15,853 nt of DNA from JBDTGE01 sp050742975 (GTDB lineage: Bacteria; Actinomycetota; Actinomycetes; Mycobacteriales; Jatrophihabitantaceae). Position 1 is the stretch's first letter, and each line of letters starts with the position of its first letter. Location of the stretch: positions 1-15,853 of the forward strand of contig JBOGDQ010000265.1 of assembly GCA_050742975.1 (NCBI GenBank). The letters are read 5' to 3'. A program made the position numbers and the translations under genes. The notes below the pieces were generated by a model. It had not been told where the DNA came from and did no database searches. It was given only the letters and a program-made list of their open reading frames with translations. Below, piece after piece: positions 6,506 through 13,053 of this stretch.

Positions 6506-7737
6506 TCCGATTCGAGTCGGTGACGAAGCAGTATCCGGACGGCACGAAGGCGGTCGATGAGCTCAGCCTGGTCGCGCCGTCGGGCGAGATCACGGTGCTG
6601 GTCGGGCCGTCCGGCTGCGGCAAGACGACCAGCCTGCGCATGATCAACCGGATGATCGAACCCACGTCCGGTCGCATCTGGCTCGATGACCGCGACACCT
6701 CGACGGTCGCGCCGGCCCAGCTGCGGCGCGGGATCGGCTACGTGATCCAGCACGCCGGGCTGTTCCCGCACCGCACCGTCGTCGACAACGTCGCGACCGT
6801 CCCGCTGCTGCTGGGGCGGGACAAGCGCGAGGCCCGCAGGAGCGCGCTCGAGCTGCTCGAGCGGGTCGGGCTGCCGGCCCACTTCGCGAACCGTTACCCC
6901 GCGCAGCTGTCCGGCGGCCAGCAGCAGCGCGTCGGTGTCGCCCGCGCACTGGCCGCGGACCCGCCGGTGATGCTGATGGACGAGCCGTTCAGCGCGGTCG
7001 ACCCGGTCGTGCGCGAGCAGCTGCAGAACGAGTTCCTGCGGCTGCAGGGCGAGCTCGGCAAGACGATCGTGTTCGTCACGCACGACATCGACGAGGCGAT
7101 CAAGCTCGGCGACAACGTGGCCGTACTGCGCGTCGGCGGCCACCTCGCGCAGCTGGCCACGCCGGCCGAACTGCTGTCCAAGCCGGCCGACCCGTTCGTC
7201 GCGGGCTTCGTCGGGCGCGACCGCGGTTACCGCGCGCTCGGCTTCGCCGCGGCCGGACACATCCCGCTCGCCGACGAGCCGACGGTCGCGCTCGGCCAGG
7301 ACCTCAAGCGGGCCAAGGACATCGCGCACGACGGCTGGACGCTCGTCGTCGACGACTCCACCGCACCGCTCGGCTGGCTGTGCCTGAACGGGGTGGCCGA
7401 TGCCGCGCTCACCGGGACGGTCACCGAGGACTCGCTCAACCTCGGCGGCACGCTGGCCCACCAGGGCGGCACGCTACGGGAGGCGCTGGACGCGGCGCTG
7501 TCCTCGCCGAGCGGCCGTGGGGTGATCGTCGACGGGGACGGCCGGCTGCTCGGCACCACCACCGCGTCCCAGGTGCTGGAGATCATCGAGGCCAAGGCCG
7601 CCGCGACCCGCACCGGCCCGGCCGAGCTGAGCCAGTCCGAGCTCAGCCAGTCCGAGCTCAGCCCATCCGAGCTCAGCCCATCCGAGCTCAGCCCATCCGA
7701 AATGAGCCCGTCCGAAATCAGCGAGGACGCGTCGTGA
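6502..7737 (+). CDS. ABC transporter ATPase, osmoprotectant/quaternary-amine type, with C-terminal CBS domain and repeat tail
   Basis: 411 residues. The nucleotide-binding domain has Walker A GPSGCGKTT (35-43), a Q-loop at VIQHAGLFPH (81-90), signature LSGGQQQR (136-143), Walker B VMLMDE (156-161) and the switch histidine in VTHD (H194). The closest pattern is OpuCA/ProV-type importers of betaine, choline or carnitine. A CBS-like region follows at about 285-370 (GTVTEDSLNLGGTL, REALDAALSS, GVIVDGDGRLLGTTTASQVLEII); in OpuA/OpuC relatives, CBS domains sense ionic strength or nucleotides. The last 37 residues are a low-complexity tail of pentapeptide repeats. GTG at 6502 overlaps the regulator stop, and the stop overlaps the first permease start. 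It energises import with the two permeases and the binding lipoprotein downstream. The exact substrate is not readable. Confidence 0.93.
   Translation: MIRFESVTKQYPDGTKAVDELSLVAPSGEITVLVGPSGCGKTTSLRMINRMIEPTSGRIWLDDRDTSTVAPAQLRRGIGYVIQHAGLFPHRTVVDNVATVPLLLGRDKREARRSALELLERVGLPAHFANRYPAQLSGGQQQRVGVARALAADPPVMLMDEPFSAVDPVVREQLQNEFLRLQGELGKTIVFVTHDIDEAIKLGDNVAVLRVGGHLAQLATPAELLSKPADPFVAGFVGRDRGYRALGFAAAGHIPLADEPTVALGQDLKRAKDIAHDGWTLVVDDSTAPLGWLCLNGVADAALTGTVTEDSLNLGGTLAHQGGTLREALDAALSSPSGRGVIVDGDGRLLGTTTASQVLEIIEAKAAATRTGPAELSQSELSQSELSPSELSPSELSPSEMSPSEISEDAS
7624..7722 (+). repeat. In-frame 15-bp tandem repeat in the ATPase tail (about 6.6 copies)
   Basis: Units start at 7624, 7639, 7654, 7669, 7684, 7699 and 7714 (the last partial) and encode ELSQS, ELSQS, ELSPS, ELSPS, ELSPS, EMSPS and EIS. 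Three central units are identical in DNA (GAGCTCAGCCCATCC), which points to recent duplication. Because the unit is 15 bp, copy-number changes keep the frame. Confidence 0.95.
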
Positions 7738-8432
7738 TCCTCGCCGGCTCGGCCGACTCGTCACCCTGGCACTTCTGGGCCTACTTCAACGACAACCTGA
7801 AGACCGACCTGGGCTGGCTGTGGGACCACGTCTGGCTCTCCGCGCTCCCGGTGCTGATCGGGCTGGCCATCTCGCTGCCCCTCGGCTACCTCGCGCGGCG
7901 CTACCGCTGGGTGTACCCGCCGATGATCTCGATCACCGGCCTGCTCTACACGATCCCGTCCATCGCACTGTTCGTCATCGTGCCGCCGGTGTTCGGGCTC
8001 AAGTCCCTCGATCCGCTGCAGGTGCCGATCGCGCTCACCGTGTACTCCGTCGCGCTGCTGGTGCGGGTGGTCGCCGACGGGCTCGCGTCGGTGCCCGAGG
8101 ACGTGCTGCAGGCCGCGACGGCGATGGGCTTCGGGCCGCTGCGCCGGCTGGTCAGCGTGGAGCTGCCGATCGCCGTCCCGGTGATCGCGGCCGGGCTGCG
8201 GGTGGCCACGGTCTCGAACGTCAGCCTGGTAGCCGTGGCCGGGACGATCGGCATGGACAACCTCGGCCGGCTCTTCGATCAGGGTCTGCAGCTGTCCACG
8301 CCCGTCCCGTACTACCCGCCGATCGTCCTCGGCATCGTCCTGTGCGTGCTGCTCGCGACGGCGTTCGACGTGATCATCGTGCTGGCGAACCGGTTCGCGA
8401 CCCCGTGGCGACGGGCGGTGGTGTCGCGATGA
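7734..8432 (+). CDS. ABC transporter permease (OpuC/osmoprotectant type), first subunit
   Basis: 232 residues with about five to six membrane spans. The cytoplasmic EAA loop that contacts the ATPase is visible as VPEDVLQAATAMGFGPLRRLVSVELP (middle of the protein, conserved G three residues after AATA). The family pattern SLPLGYLARRYR, LLYTIPSIALFVIVPP and GTIGMDNLGRLFDQGLQ is typical of OpuCB/ProW-like permeases. The GTG start overlaps the ATPase stop (GTGA), and the stop overlaps the next permease start (ATGA), so the transport genes are tightly coupled. It should form a heterodimer with the permease encoded next. No binding-protein domain is fused to it, unlike the EgtU-type permeases in which the binding domain is part of the same chain. 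Confidence 0.93.
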   Translation: MILAGSADSSPWHFWAYFNDNLKTDLGWLWDHVWLSALPVLIGLAISLPLGYLARRYRWVYPPMISITGLLYTIPSIALFVIVPPVFGLKSLDPLQVPIALTVYSVALLVRVVADGLASVPEDVLQAATAMGFGPLRRLVSVELPIAVPVIAAGLRVATVSNVSLVAVAGTIGMDNLGRLFDQGLQLSTPVPYYPPIVLGIVLCVLLATAFDVIIVLANRFATPWRRAVVSR

Positions 8433-9196
8433 TCTCCAACGTGTTCACCTGGCTCAACGATCCGACGCACTGGCGCGACACCCGGGTCTTCACCGGCATC
8501 GCGACCCAGATCCTCGATCACGTGCGGTACTCGGTGATCGCGCTCGCCATCGCGCTCGTCATCGCACTGCCGCTGGGCCTGGCGATCGGGCACACCGGCC
8601 GGGCGTCGTGGGTCGTCAGTGCGGTCAACGCGATTCGCGCCGTCCCCGCCGTCGGGCTCATCGTCCTGCTGGGCGTGCTGATCGCGCCGCACTTCCACGG
8701 CCGGACGGATCTGGGCTACCTCATCCCGGCCGAGATCGTCCTCGTCGTGATCGCGATCCCGGCGATCCTCGCGAACACCTACGCGGGCGTCGAGAACGTC
8801 GACCCGGCAGCACGGGACGCGGCGGCCGGAATGGGTATGACGGGCTCGCAGGTGCTGTTCCGGGTCGAGCTGCCGTGCAGCCTGCCGCTGATCTTCTCCG
8901 GCGTCCGCAGCGCGACGTTGCAAGTGATCGCGACCGCGACCGTGGCGTCCTACCTGCCGCTGCTCGGCGGCCTGGGCCGGTTCATCTACGACGGCTACCA
9001 CCAGCAGGACTTCCCGCAGATGATCAGCGGTGGCGTGCTGGTCGCGCTGCTCGCCGTGGCCGCCGACCTGGTGCTCGCACTCGTCCAGCGCTTCGCGGTC
9101 TCGCCCGGGATCTCCGGCCGCTACACGCGCAGGCACAAGCACTCGACCGGGCCGACCGCGGCCGCCGTCGTCCAGGCGGAGGTGTCCCCTGCGTGA
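8429..9196 (+). CDS. ABC transporter permease (OpuC/osmoprotectant type), second subunit
   Basis: 255 residues with about five to six membrane spans. The N-terminus (FTWLNDPTHW) is followed by SVIALAIALVIALPLGLAIG, AIRAVPAVGLIVLLG and the EAA loop VDPAARDAAAGMGMTGSQVLFRVELP. The C-terminal 30 residues are hydrophilic (GRYTRRHKHSTGPT). It is paralogous to the preceding permease and presumably forms the translocation pore with it. The ATG overlaps the previous stop. A 96-nt gap separates it from the binding-protein gene, the only real gap in the operon, so the lipoprotein may have its own promoter or processing signal. Confidence 0.93.
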   Translation: MISNVFTWLNDPTHWRDTRVFTGIATQILDHVRYSVIALAIALVIALPLGLAIGHTGRASWVVSAVNAIRAVPAVGLIVLLGVLIAPHFHGRTDLGYLIPAEIVLVVIAIPAILANTYAGVENVDPAARDAAAGMGMTGSQVLFRVELPCSLPLIFSGVRSATLQVIATATVASYLPLLGGLGRFIYDGYHQQDFPQMISGGVLVALLAVAADLVLALVQRFAVSPGISGRYTRRHKHSTGPTAAAVVQAEVSPA

Positions 9197-9211
9197 CCCC
9201 TGTCAGACGCG

Positions 9212-9282
9212 ACCTACAGACTAGGTAGCGAGAATCTCGGTTGCTGGGCCATTCGATATCAGTTCGAAGCTCGTTCGAAGCT
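9212..9282. promoter_or_regulatory. Inverted and direct repeats between permease and binding-protein genes
   Basis: Three structured elements lie in the 96-nt gap: ACCTA-N5-TAGGT (9212-9226), CGAGA-A-TCTCG (9229-9239), and a direct repeat GTTCGAAGCT at 9262-9271 and 9273-9282 (11-bp period, each with the palindrome TTCGAA). An AGGGAGAG ribosome binding site (9283-9290) follows. They could be an operator, an attenuator or an RNA-processing site; nothing identifies which. Confidence 0.35.
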
Positions 9283-9292
9283 AGGGAGAGTC

Positions 9293-10240
9293 ATGAATCG
9301 CAAGCTGATTGCACTGGGCGCCGGCGTCACGGCGTTGACGCTGCTGGTCACCGGGTGCGGCAAGTCCAGCGGTGGTGGTGGAGGCGGCGGCGGAGGTGGC
9401 GGGACGATCGCCGGCAAGCTGATCCTCGGCGGACCGGCCGAGTTCCAGACACGCGCCGACGGCGTCCCCGGCCTGCAGAAGATCTACGGGGTGACGTTCC
9501 AGAACTTCAAGGTCCTGGACACCGGTGGCCCGCTCACGGTCACCGCGCTGAAGAACGGCCAGGTGGACGCGGCCGACCTGTTCACCACCGACCCGGCGAT
9601 CAAGGCCAACAACTTCGTCGTGCTCACCGACCCCAAGAGTGACTTCGGTGCGCAGAACGTCCTGCCGCTGATCAACAAGGCGAAGGCGACGACCGGCGTC
9701 AAGGAGGTCCTCAACTTCATCTCCTCGAAGCTGACCACCAACGACCTGATCAACCTGCGTACCAAGGTCGAGGTCAACAAGGAGGACCCGGACAAGGCCG
9801 CGCAGGAGTGGCTGAGCGGGCTGGGCGCCGGCCTGCCCAACACCAAGCCGGCCGCGGGCGTCTCGCTGAAGGTCGGCTCGGCCAACTTCCCGGAGAACGT
9901 CGTGCTCGCCGACATCTACGCCGACGCGCTGCAGGGAGCCGGTGCCACCGTGAGCAAGCACCTCAACATCGGCGCACGGGAGAAGTACGTGCCCGCTCTC
10001 GAGGACGGTTCCATCGACCTGGTCCCCGAGTACAGCGGTGTGCTGCTGCAGTACTTCGACAAGACCGCGACGGCCACCACGTCCGACGCCGTCTACGCCG
10101 CGCTGCAGAAGGCGGTGCCCTCGAAGCTGACCGTGCTGAACCAGTCGGCGGCGCAGGACGCGGACGCCATCGTCGTGACGGCCGCGACGGCGAAGAAGTA
10201 CAACCTGACCTCGATCGCCGACCTGGCCAAGAAGGGCTGA
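9293..10240 (+). CDS. Substrate-binding lipoprotein of ProX/OpuC type, apparently circularly permuted
   Basis: 315 residues. The N-terminus is a lipoprotein signal with lipobox LVTGC (lipidated Cys22), then an 11-glycine linker (27-37). Residues 41-178 contain the motifs that normally form the second half of ProX/OpuC-type proteins: FQTRADGVPGLQKIYG, ALKNGQVDAADLFTTDPAI, FVVLTDPKSDFGAQNVLPL, SSKLTTNDLINLR, EDPDKAAQEWL. Residues 192-315 contain the normal first half: VGSANFPENVVLADIYADAL, IGAREKYVPALEDGSIDLVPEYSG, and SIADLAKKG at the very C-terminus, exactly where the second half usually begins. Both lobes are present once, so this reads as a circular permutation rather than a fusion. It should capture a quaternary-amine or related solute for the two permeases. 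The start ATG has AGGGAGAG upstream. Family call sure; permutation inferred from remembered family order. Confidence 0.9.
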   Translation: MNRKLIALGAGVTALTLLVTGCGKSSGGGGGGGGGGGTIAGKLILGGPAEFQTRADGVPGLQKIYGVTFQNFKVLDTGGPLTVTALKNGQVDAADLFTTDPAIKANNFVVLTDPKSDFGAQNVLPLINKAKATTGVKEVLNFISSKLTTNDLINLRTKVEVNKEDPDKAAQEWLSGLGAGLPNTKPAAGVSLKVGSANFPENVVLADIYADALQGAGATVSKHLNIGAREKYVPALEDGSIDLVPEYSGVLLQYFDKTATATTSDAVYAALQKAVPSKLTVLNQSAAQDADAIVVTAATAKKYNLTSIADLAKKG

Positions 10241-10246
10241 CCCCGT

Positions 10247-10301
10247 CCGCGTGAATACCCCCTCAGCCACACGCTGGTGTGGTGCGGGGGTATTCACGCG
10301 G
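10247..10301. repeat. Intergenic palindromic repeat, copy A (16-bp perfect stem)
   Basis: CCGCGTGAATACCCCC (10247-10262) pairs perfectly with 10286-10301. Inside the arms a second hairpin CCACAC-GCTG-GTGTGG (10267-10282) forms. The element begins 6 nt after the binding-protein stop and ends 23 nt before galE. It could act as a terminator, though it has no U-tract. Its arm recurs at 12995 and, inverted, at 14119, so it belongs to a repeat family. Confidence 0.85.
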
Positions 10302-10311
10302 CGTGACCGGC

Positions 10312-10324
10312 TACGTTTGCTCCC
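10312..10324 (+). promoter_or_regulatory. Possible -10 element of a leaderless galE transcript
   Basis: TACGTT (10312-10317) fits TANNNT and ends 7 nt before the galE ATG, while no purine-rich ribosome binding site is visible there. This spacing is what a leaderless mRNA would need, a common arrangement in actinobacteria. No convincing -35 is seen. Confidence 0.35.
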
Positions 10325-11341
10325 ATGCGCGTTCTGGTGACCGGAGGGGCCGGCTACATCGGCTCGCACACGGTGGTCCATCTGATCGAGGCCGGCCACG
10401 ACGTCCTCGTGGTGGACAGTTTGGTCAACGCCAAACCGACCGTTCTCGAGCGGCTGGCGCGGATCACTGGCCGCGCCGTGCCGTTCGTCGAGCTCGATGT
10501 CCGCGACGGCGCCGGCGTCGACAAGCTGTTCGCGTCCGAGCAGTTCGACGCCGTAATCCACTTCGCCGGGTTGAAGGCTGCGGGCGAGAGCGTCGCGCAG
10601 CCGCTGCGCTATTACGAGAACAACATCGGCACGACGTTCGTGCTGGTCGACGCGATGCGGCGCCACGGGGTCGACAAGCTCGTGTTCTCCTCGTCCGCGC
10701 TGGTGTACGGCGACGCGCAGCCGCCCATGTCCGAGCAGACGCCGACGTCACCGCCGAACCCGTATGGCGCGACCAAGGTGATGGTCGAGCGCATCCTGCA
10801 GGACGTAGCGGCGAACGACCCGTCCTTCCACGTGGCGCTGCTTCGCTACTTCAACCCCGTGGGGGCGCACCCTTCCGGGCTGATCGGCGAGGATCCGCGC
10901 GGCATTCCGAACAACCTCGTCCCGTTCCTCGCCCAGGTCGCGGTCGGACGGCGCGACAAGCTGCGGGTGTTCGGCGACGACTACCCCACGCCGGACGGCA
11001 CCTGCCGGCGCGACTACATCCACGTCGAGGACCTCGCGACCGGGCACATCGCCGCGCTCGCCCACCTCGACCAGGTGCCCGGCGCGCGGGTCTGGAACCT
11101 GGGCACCGGGACCACGTCCAGCGTGCTAGAGGTGGTGGCCGCGTTCGAGCGCGCGGTCGGCCGGCCGCTGCCTCGTGAGATCGTCGGGCGGCGCGCCGGC
11201 GATGTCCCCGTGCTGTGTGCGGACCCGCGGCGGGCCAACACCGAGCTGGGGTGGCGGGCCGAGCGCTCGCTGGACGCCATGTGCGCGGACTCCTGGCGCT
11301 GGCAGTCGCAGAATCCGACGGGCTATCCCGACCCCCAGTAG
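10325..11341 (+). CDS. galE: UDP-glucose 4-epimerase
   Basis: 338 residues, the normal GalE length. It interconverts UDP-glucose and UDP-galactose in the cytoplasm, supplying galactose for cell-wall and capsule glycans and for the Leloir pathway. The sequence shows the NAD-binding GGAGYIGSH (7-15), HFAGLKAAGESV (79-90), FSSSALVYG with the catalytic serine (S124), and NPYGATK with the Tyr147/Lys151 pair. YFNPVGAHPSGLIGEDP and DYIHVEDLA are further GalE signatures. The ATG at 10325 is immediately followed by the Rossmann motif, so no earlier start is likely. It is separated from the transporter operon by a strong hairpin and followed at 33 bp by a membrane protein, with which it may form an operon. 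Another short-chain nucleotide-sugar epimerase is the only real alternative. Confidence 0.95.
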   Translation: MRVLVTGGAGYIGSHTVVHLIEAGHDVLVVDSLVNAKPTVLERLARITGRAVPFVELDVRDGAGVDKLFASEQFDAVIHFAGLKAAGESVAQPLRYYENNIGTTFVLVDAMRRHGVDKLVFSSSALVYGDAQPPMSEQTPTSPPNPYGATKVMVERILQDVAANDPSFHVALLRYFNPVGAHPSGLIGEDPRGIPNNLVPFLAQVAVGRRDKLRVFGDDYPTPDGTCRRDYIHVEDLATGHIAALAHLDQVPGARVWNLGTGTTSSVLEVVAAFERAVGRPLPREIVGRRAGDVPVLCADPRRANTELGWRAERSLDAMCADSWRWQSQNPTGYPDPQ

Positions 11342-11374
11342 CGGCTGTGATCGTGTGCTTGCAGGAGTTTGCGG

Positions 11375-12991
11375 TTGGCCCTGCTGTGCGACGATGAGTT
11401 GGTGACCGTTGTAGCCGAACGCCGGGATCTGCGGTGGCGGATACCGGCACTGGGCGGTCAGCGGTCACGGGTACTTGCGCCCTACCTGCCGGCTCTCGTC
11501 GCGGCCCTCAACGCCGCCGCGTTCCTGATCGTGCGCCCGGACGTCAACGACCTGTGGGCGGCGCGGGCGCGGGCCTCCGCGGTCCAGCACGGCGTCGGAC
11601 TGACGTACTGGTTCTCCTGGTTCGGTGGCGGCTCCACGCCGGGCAACTACTCGATCCTGACCCCGTACGTCTCGGCGTTCACGACCGCGGAACTGCTCGG
11701 TGCGCTGTCGGCCGTCGCGATCCCGCTGCTGTGCGCGGTGCTCGTGCGCGGCAGCTCGCACCCGATCGCCGCCTCGTCGGTGGCCGCTTACCTGGCGGCC
11801 GTGAACCTGTGGAGCGGGCGCGTGCCGTTCCTGTTCGGCGGGGCGTTCGCCGTCGGCGCGCTGATCGCCCTGCGCCGCAAGCGGACGGTGCTGACGGTCG
11901 TGCTCAGCCTGCTCAGCATCCTGGCCTCGCCGGTGAGCGGTGCGTTCGCGGCGATGGGGCTCAGCGGGCTGTTCCTGTCCAACCGCGAGTACCGGCGCAT
12001 CAGCCTGATCACCATCGTCTCGATCGGCCTGGGCCTGATCGCGGTGGGCATCGCGTTCGGCGCACCGGGTCCCGAGCCGTTCAGCGACTCGCTCAAGGTC
12101 GAGGTCGTCAGCAGCCTGCTGCTGCTGCAGCTGGCCCGGCCGGCGATCTGGCTGCGCAGCACGATCTGGCTGTCGGTAATCGCCACGTTCGTCATCGCGG
12201 CCGAGCCCAACGGGATGGGCTCGAACTTCGCCCGCATCGTCTGGTACTGCCTGCCCGTCGCCGTCGTCGCGTTGAGCCGGTTCCGGCTGTGGCTGGTGAT
12301 GCTGATCATCCTGCCGCTGCTGGTGGCCGGCACGAACCAGACGGTGCAGGACCTGCAGGACGCCGGCCTGCCGATCTCGCAGGTCTCGTACTACAAGCCG
12401 CTCGCCGCGCAGCTGGACACGATCGAGGGGCTGCGGAACTACCGCGTCGAGGTCGTCAACCACGGGGCGCACGCGGCGTACGACGCGCTGCTCAACCACG
12501 CCGCGCTGGCGCGGGGGTGGGAGACGCAGGAGGACAACGCGCTCAACTCCCCGCTGCAGCAGCACAACCTGGACGGCGTCACGTACAAGGTGTGGCTGGA
12601 CAACAACGCCGTCGGCTACGTCGCGCTGCCGGCCACCGCGGTCGTCGACTACCCCGAGTTCCTGCTGGTGGAGAAGCAGGACCTGAACTACCTCAAGCTG
12701 GTGTGGCAGACCGACGACTGGAAGCTGTTCCGCGTGCAGGGTGCGACGCCCATCGTGCCGTCGCCGGCCAAGCTCGTCGACATCAACCAGTCGCAGTTGA
12801 CGTTGCAGATCCCGTGCGCGTGCACCGTGCACCTGCGCGTGCGCTGGTCGAAGTTCCTGCACGCGTCGCAGAAGTCGCCGGCGGTCAGTGCCGTGGTCAG
12901 CAACGACGGCTCCGGCTGGACGGCGATCACTGCGCCGACGCCGGGCACCTTCGTGTTGCGCGGCAGCCTCAGCGGTGGCCTGCTGCGCTGA
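11375..12991 (+). CDS. Polytopic membrane protein with large C-terminal extracytoplasmic domain (GT-C-like, unassigned)
   Basis: 538 residues from this start. About nine hydrophobic segments fill residues 35-320 (for example 36-53, 104-124, 131-146, 152-166, 171-190, 208-229, 245-260, 264-276, 288-318). About 220 mostly hydrophilic residues follow. The first loop carries acidic residues in RPDVNDLWAARARAS, and the next has STPGNYSILTPYVSA. This resembles polytopic GT-C glycosyltransferase-like proteins of actinobacteria that use lipid-linked sugars, but I do not see a defining motif and make no function claim. galE lies directly upstream, fitting an envelope glycan role. The start is uncertain: TTG at 11375 has AGGAG 7 nt upstream; GTG at 11402 (MTVVAERRDLRWR) and TTG at 11369 are in frame. 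The gene ends 3 nt before repeat copy B. Confidence 0.75.
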   Translation: MALLCDDELVTVVAERRDLRWRIPALGGQRSRVLAPYLPALVAALNAAAFLIVRPDVNDLWAARARASAVQHGVGLTYWFSWFGGGSTPGNYSILTPYVSAFTTAELLGALSAVAIPLLCAVLVRGSSHPIAASSVAAYLAAVNLWSGRVPFLFGGAFAVGALIALRRKRTVLTVVLSLLSILASPVSGAFAAMGLSGLFLSNREYRRISLITIVSIGLGLIAVGIAFGAPGPEPFSDSLKVEVVSSLLLLQLARPAIWLRSTIWLSVIATFVIAAEPNGMGSNFARIVWYCLPVAVVALSRFRLWLVMLIILPLLVAGTNQTVQDLQDAGLPISQVSYYKPLAAQLDTIEGLRNYRVEVVNHGAHAAYDALLNHAALARGWETQEDNALNSPLQQHNLDGVTYKVWLDNNAVGYVALPATAVVDYPEFLLVEKQDLNYLKLVWQTDDWKLFRVQGATPIVPSPAKLVDINQSQLTLQIPCACTVHLRVRWSKFLHASQKSPAVSAVVSNDGSGWTAITAPTPGTFVLRGSLSGGLLR

Positions 12992-12994
12992 CCT

Positions 12995-13053
12995 CCCCGC
13001 GTGAATACCCCCTTCAGCGCGCTCTGGCGCGCCCAGGCGAGGTTCATGCCGCG
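12995..13053. repeat. Intergenic palindromic repeat, copy B (one arm decayed)
   Basis: The left arm CCCCGCGTGAATACCCCC (12995-13012) contains the same 16 bases as copy A's arm. An inner hairpin GCGCGC-TCTG-GCGCGC (13017-13032) follows. The right arm (13035-13053, AGGCGAGGTTCATGCCGCG) is a recognisable but degraded match to the expected complement. It contains the stop codon of the converging DUF559 gene, so the repeat supplies the end of that coding region. Confidence 0.75.

Noticed and set aside
7624..7722. Possible CRISPR-like repeat array.
   Set aside because: The units are contiguous 15-mers without spacers and are in frame within a coding sequence.
10247..10301. Interpreting the hairpin only as an intrinsic terminator of the importer operon.
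   Set aside because: It lacks a U-tract, and related copies occur at a divergent intergenic region where a terminator is not expected; a termination side effect is still possible.
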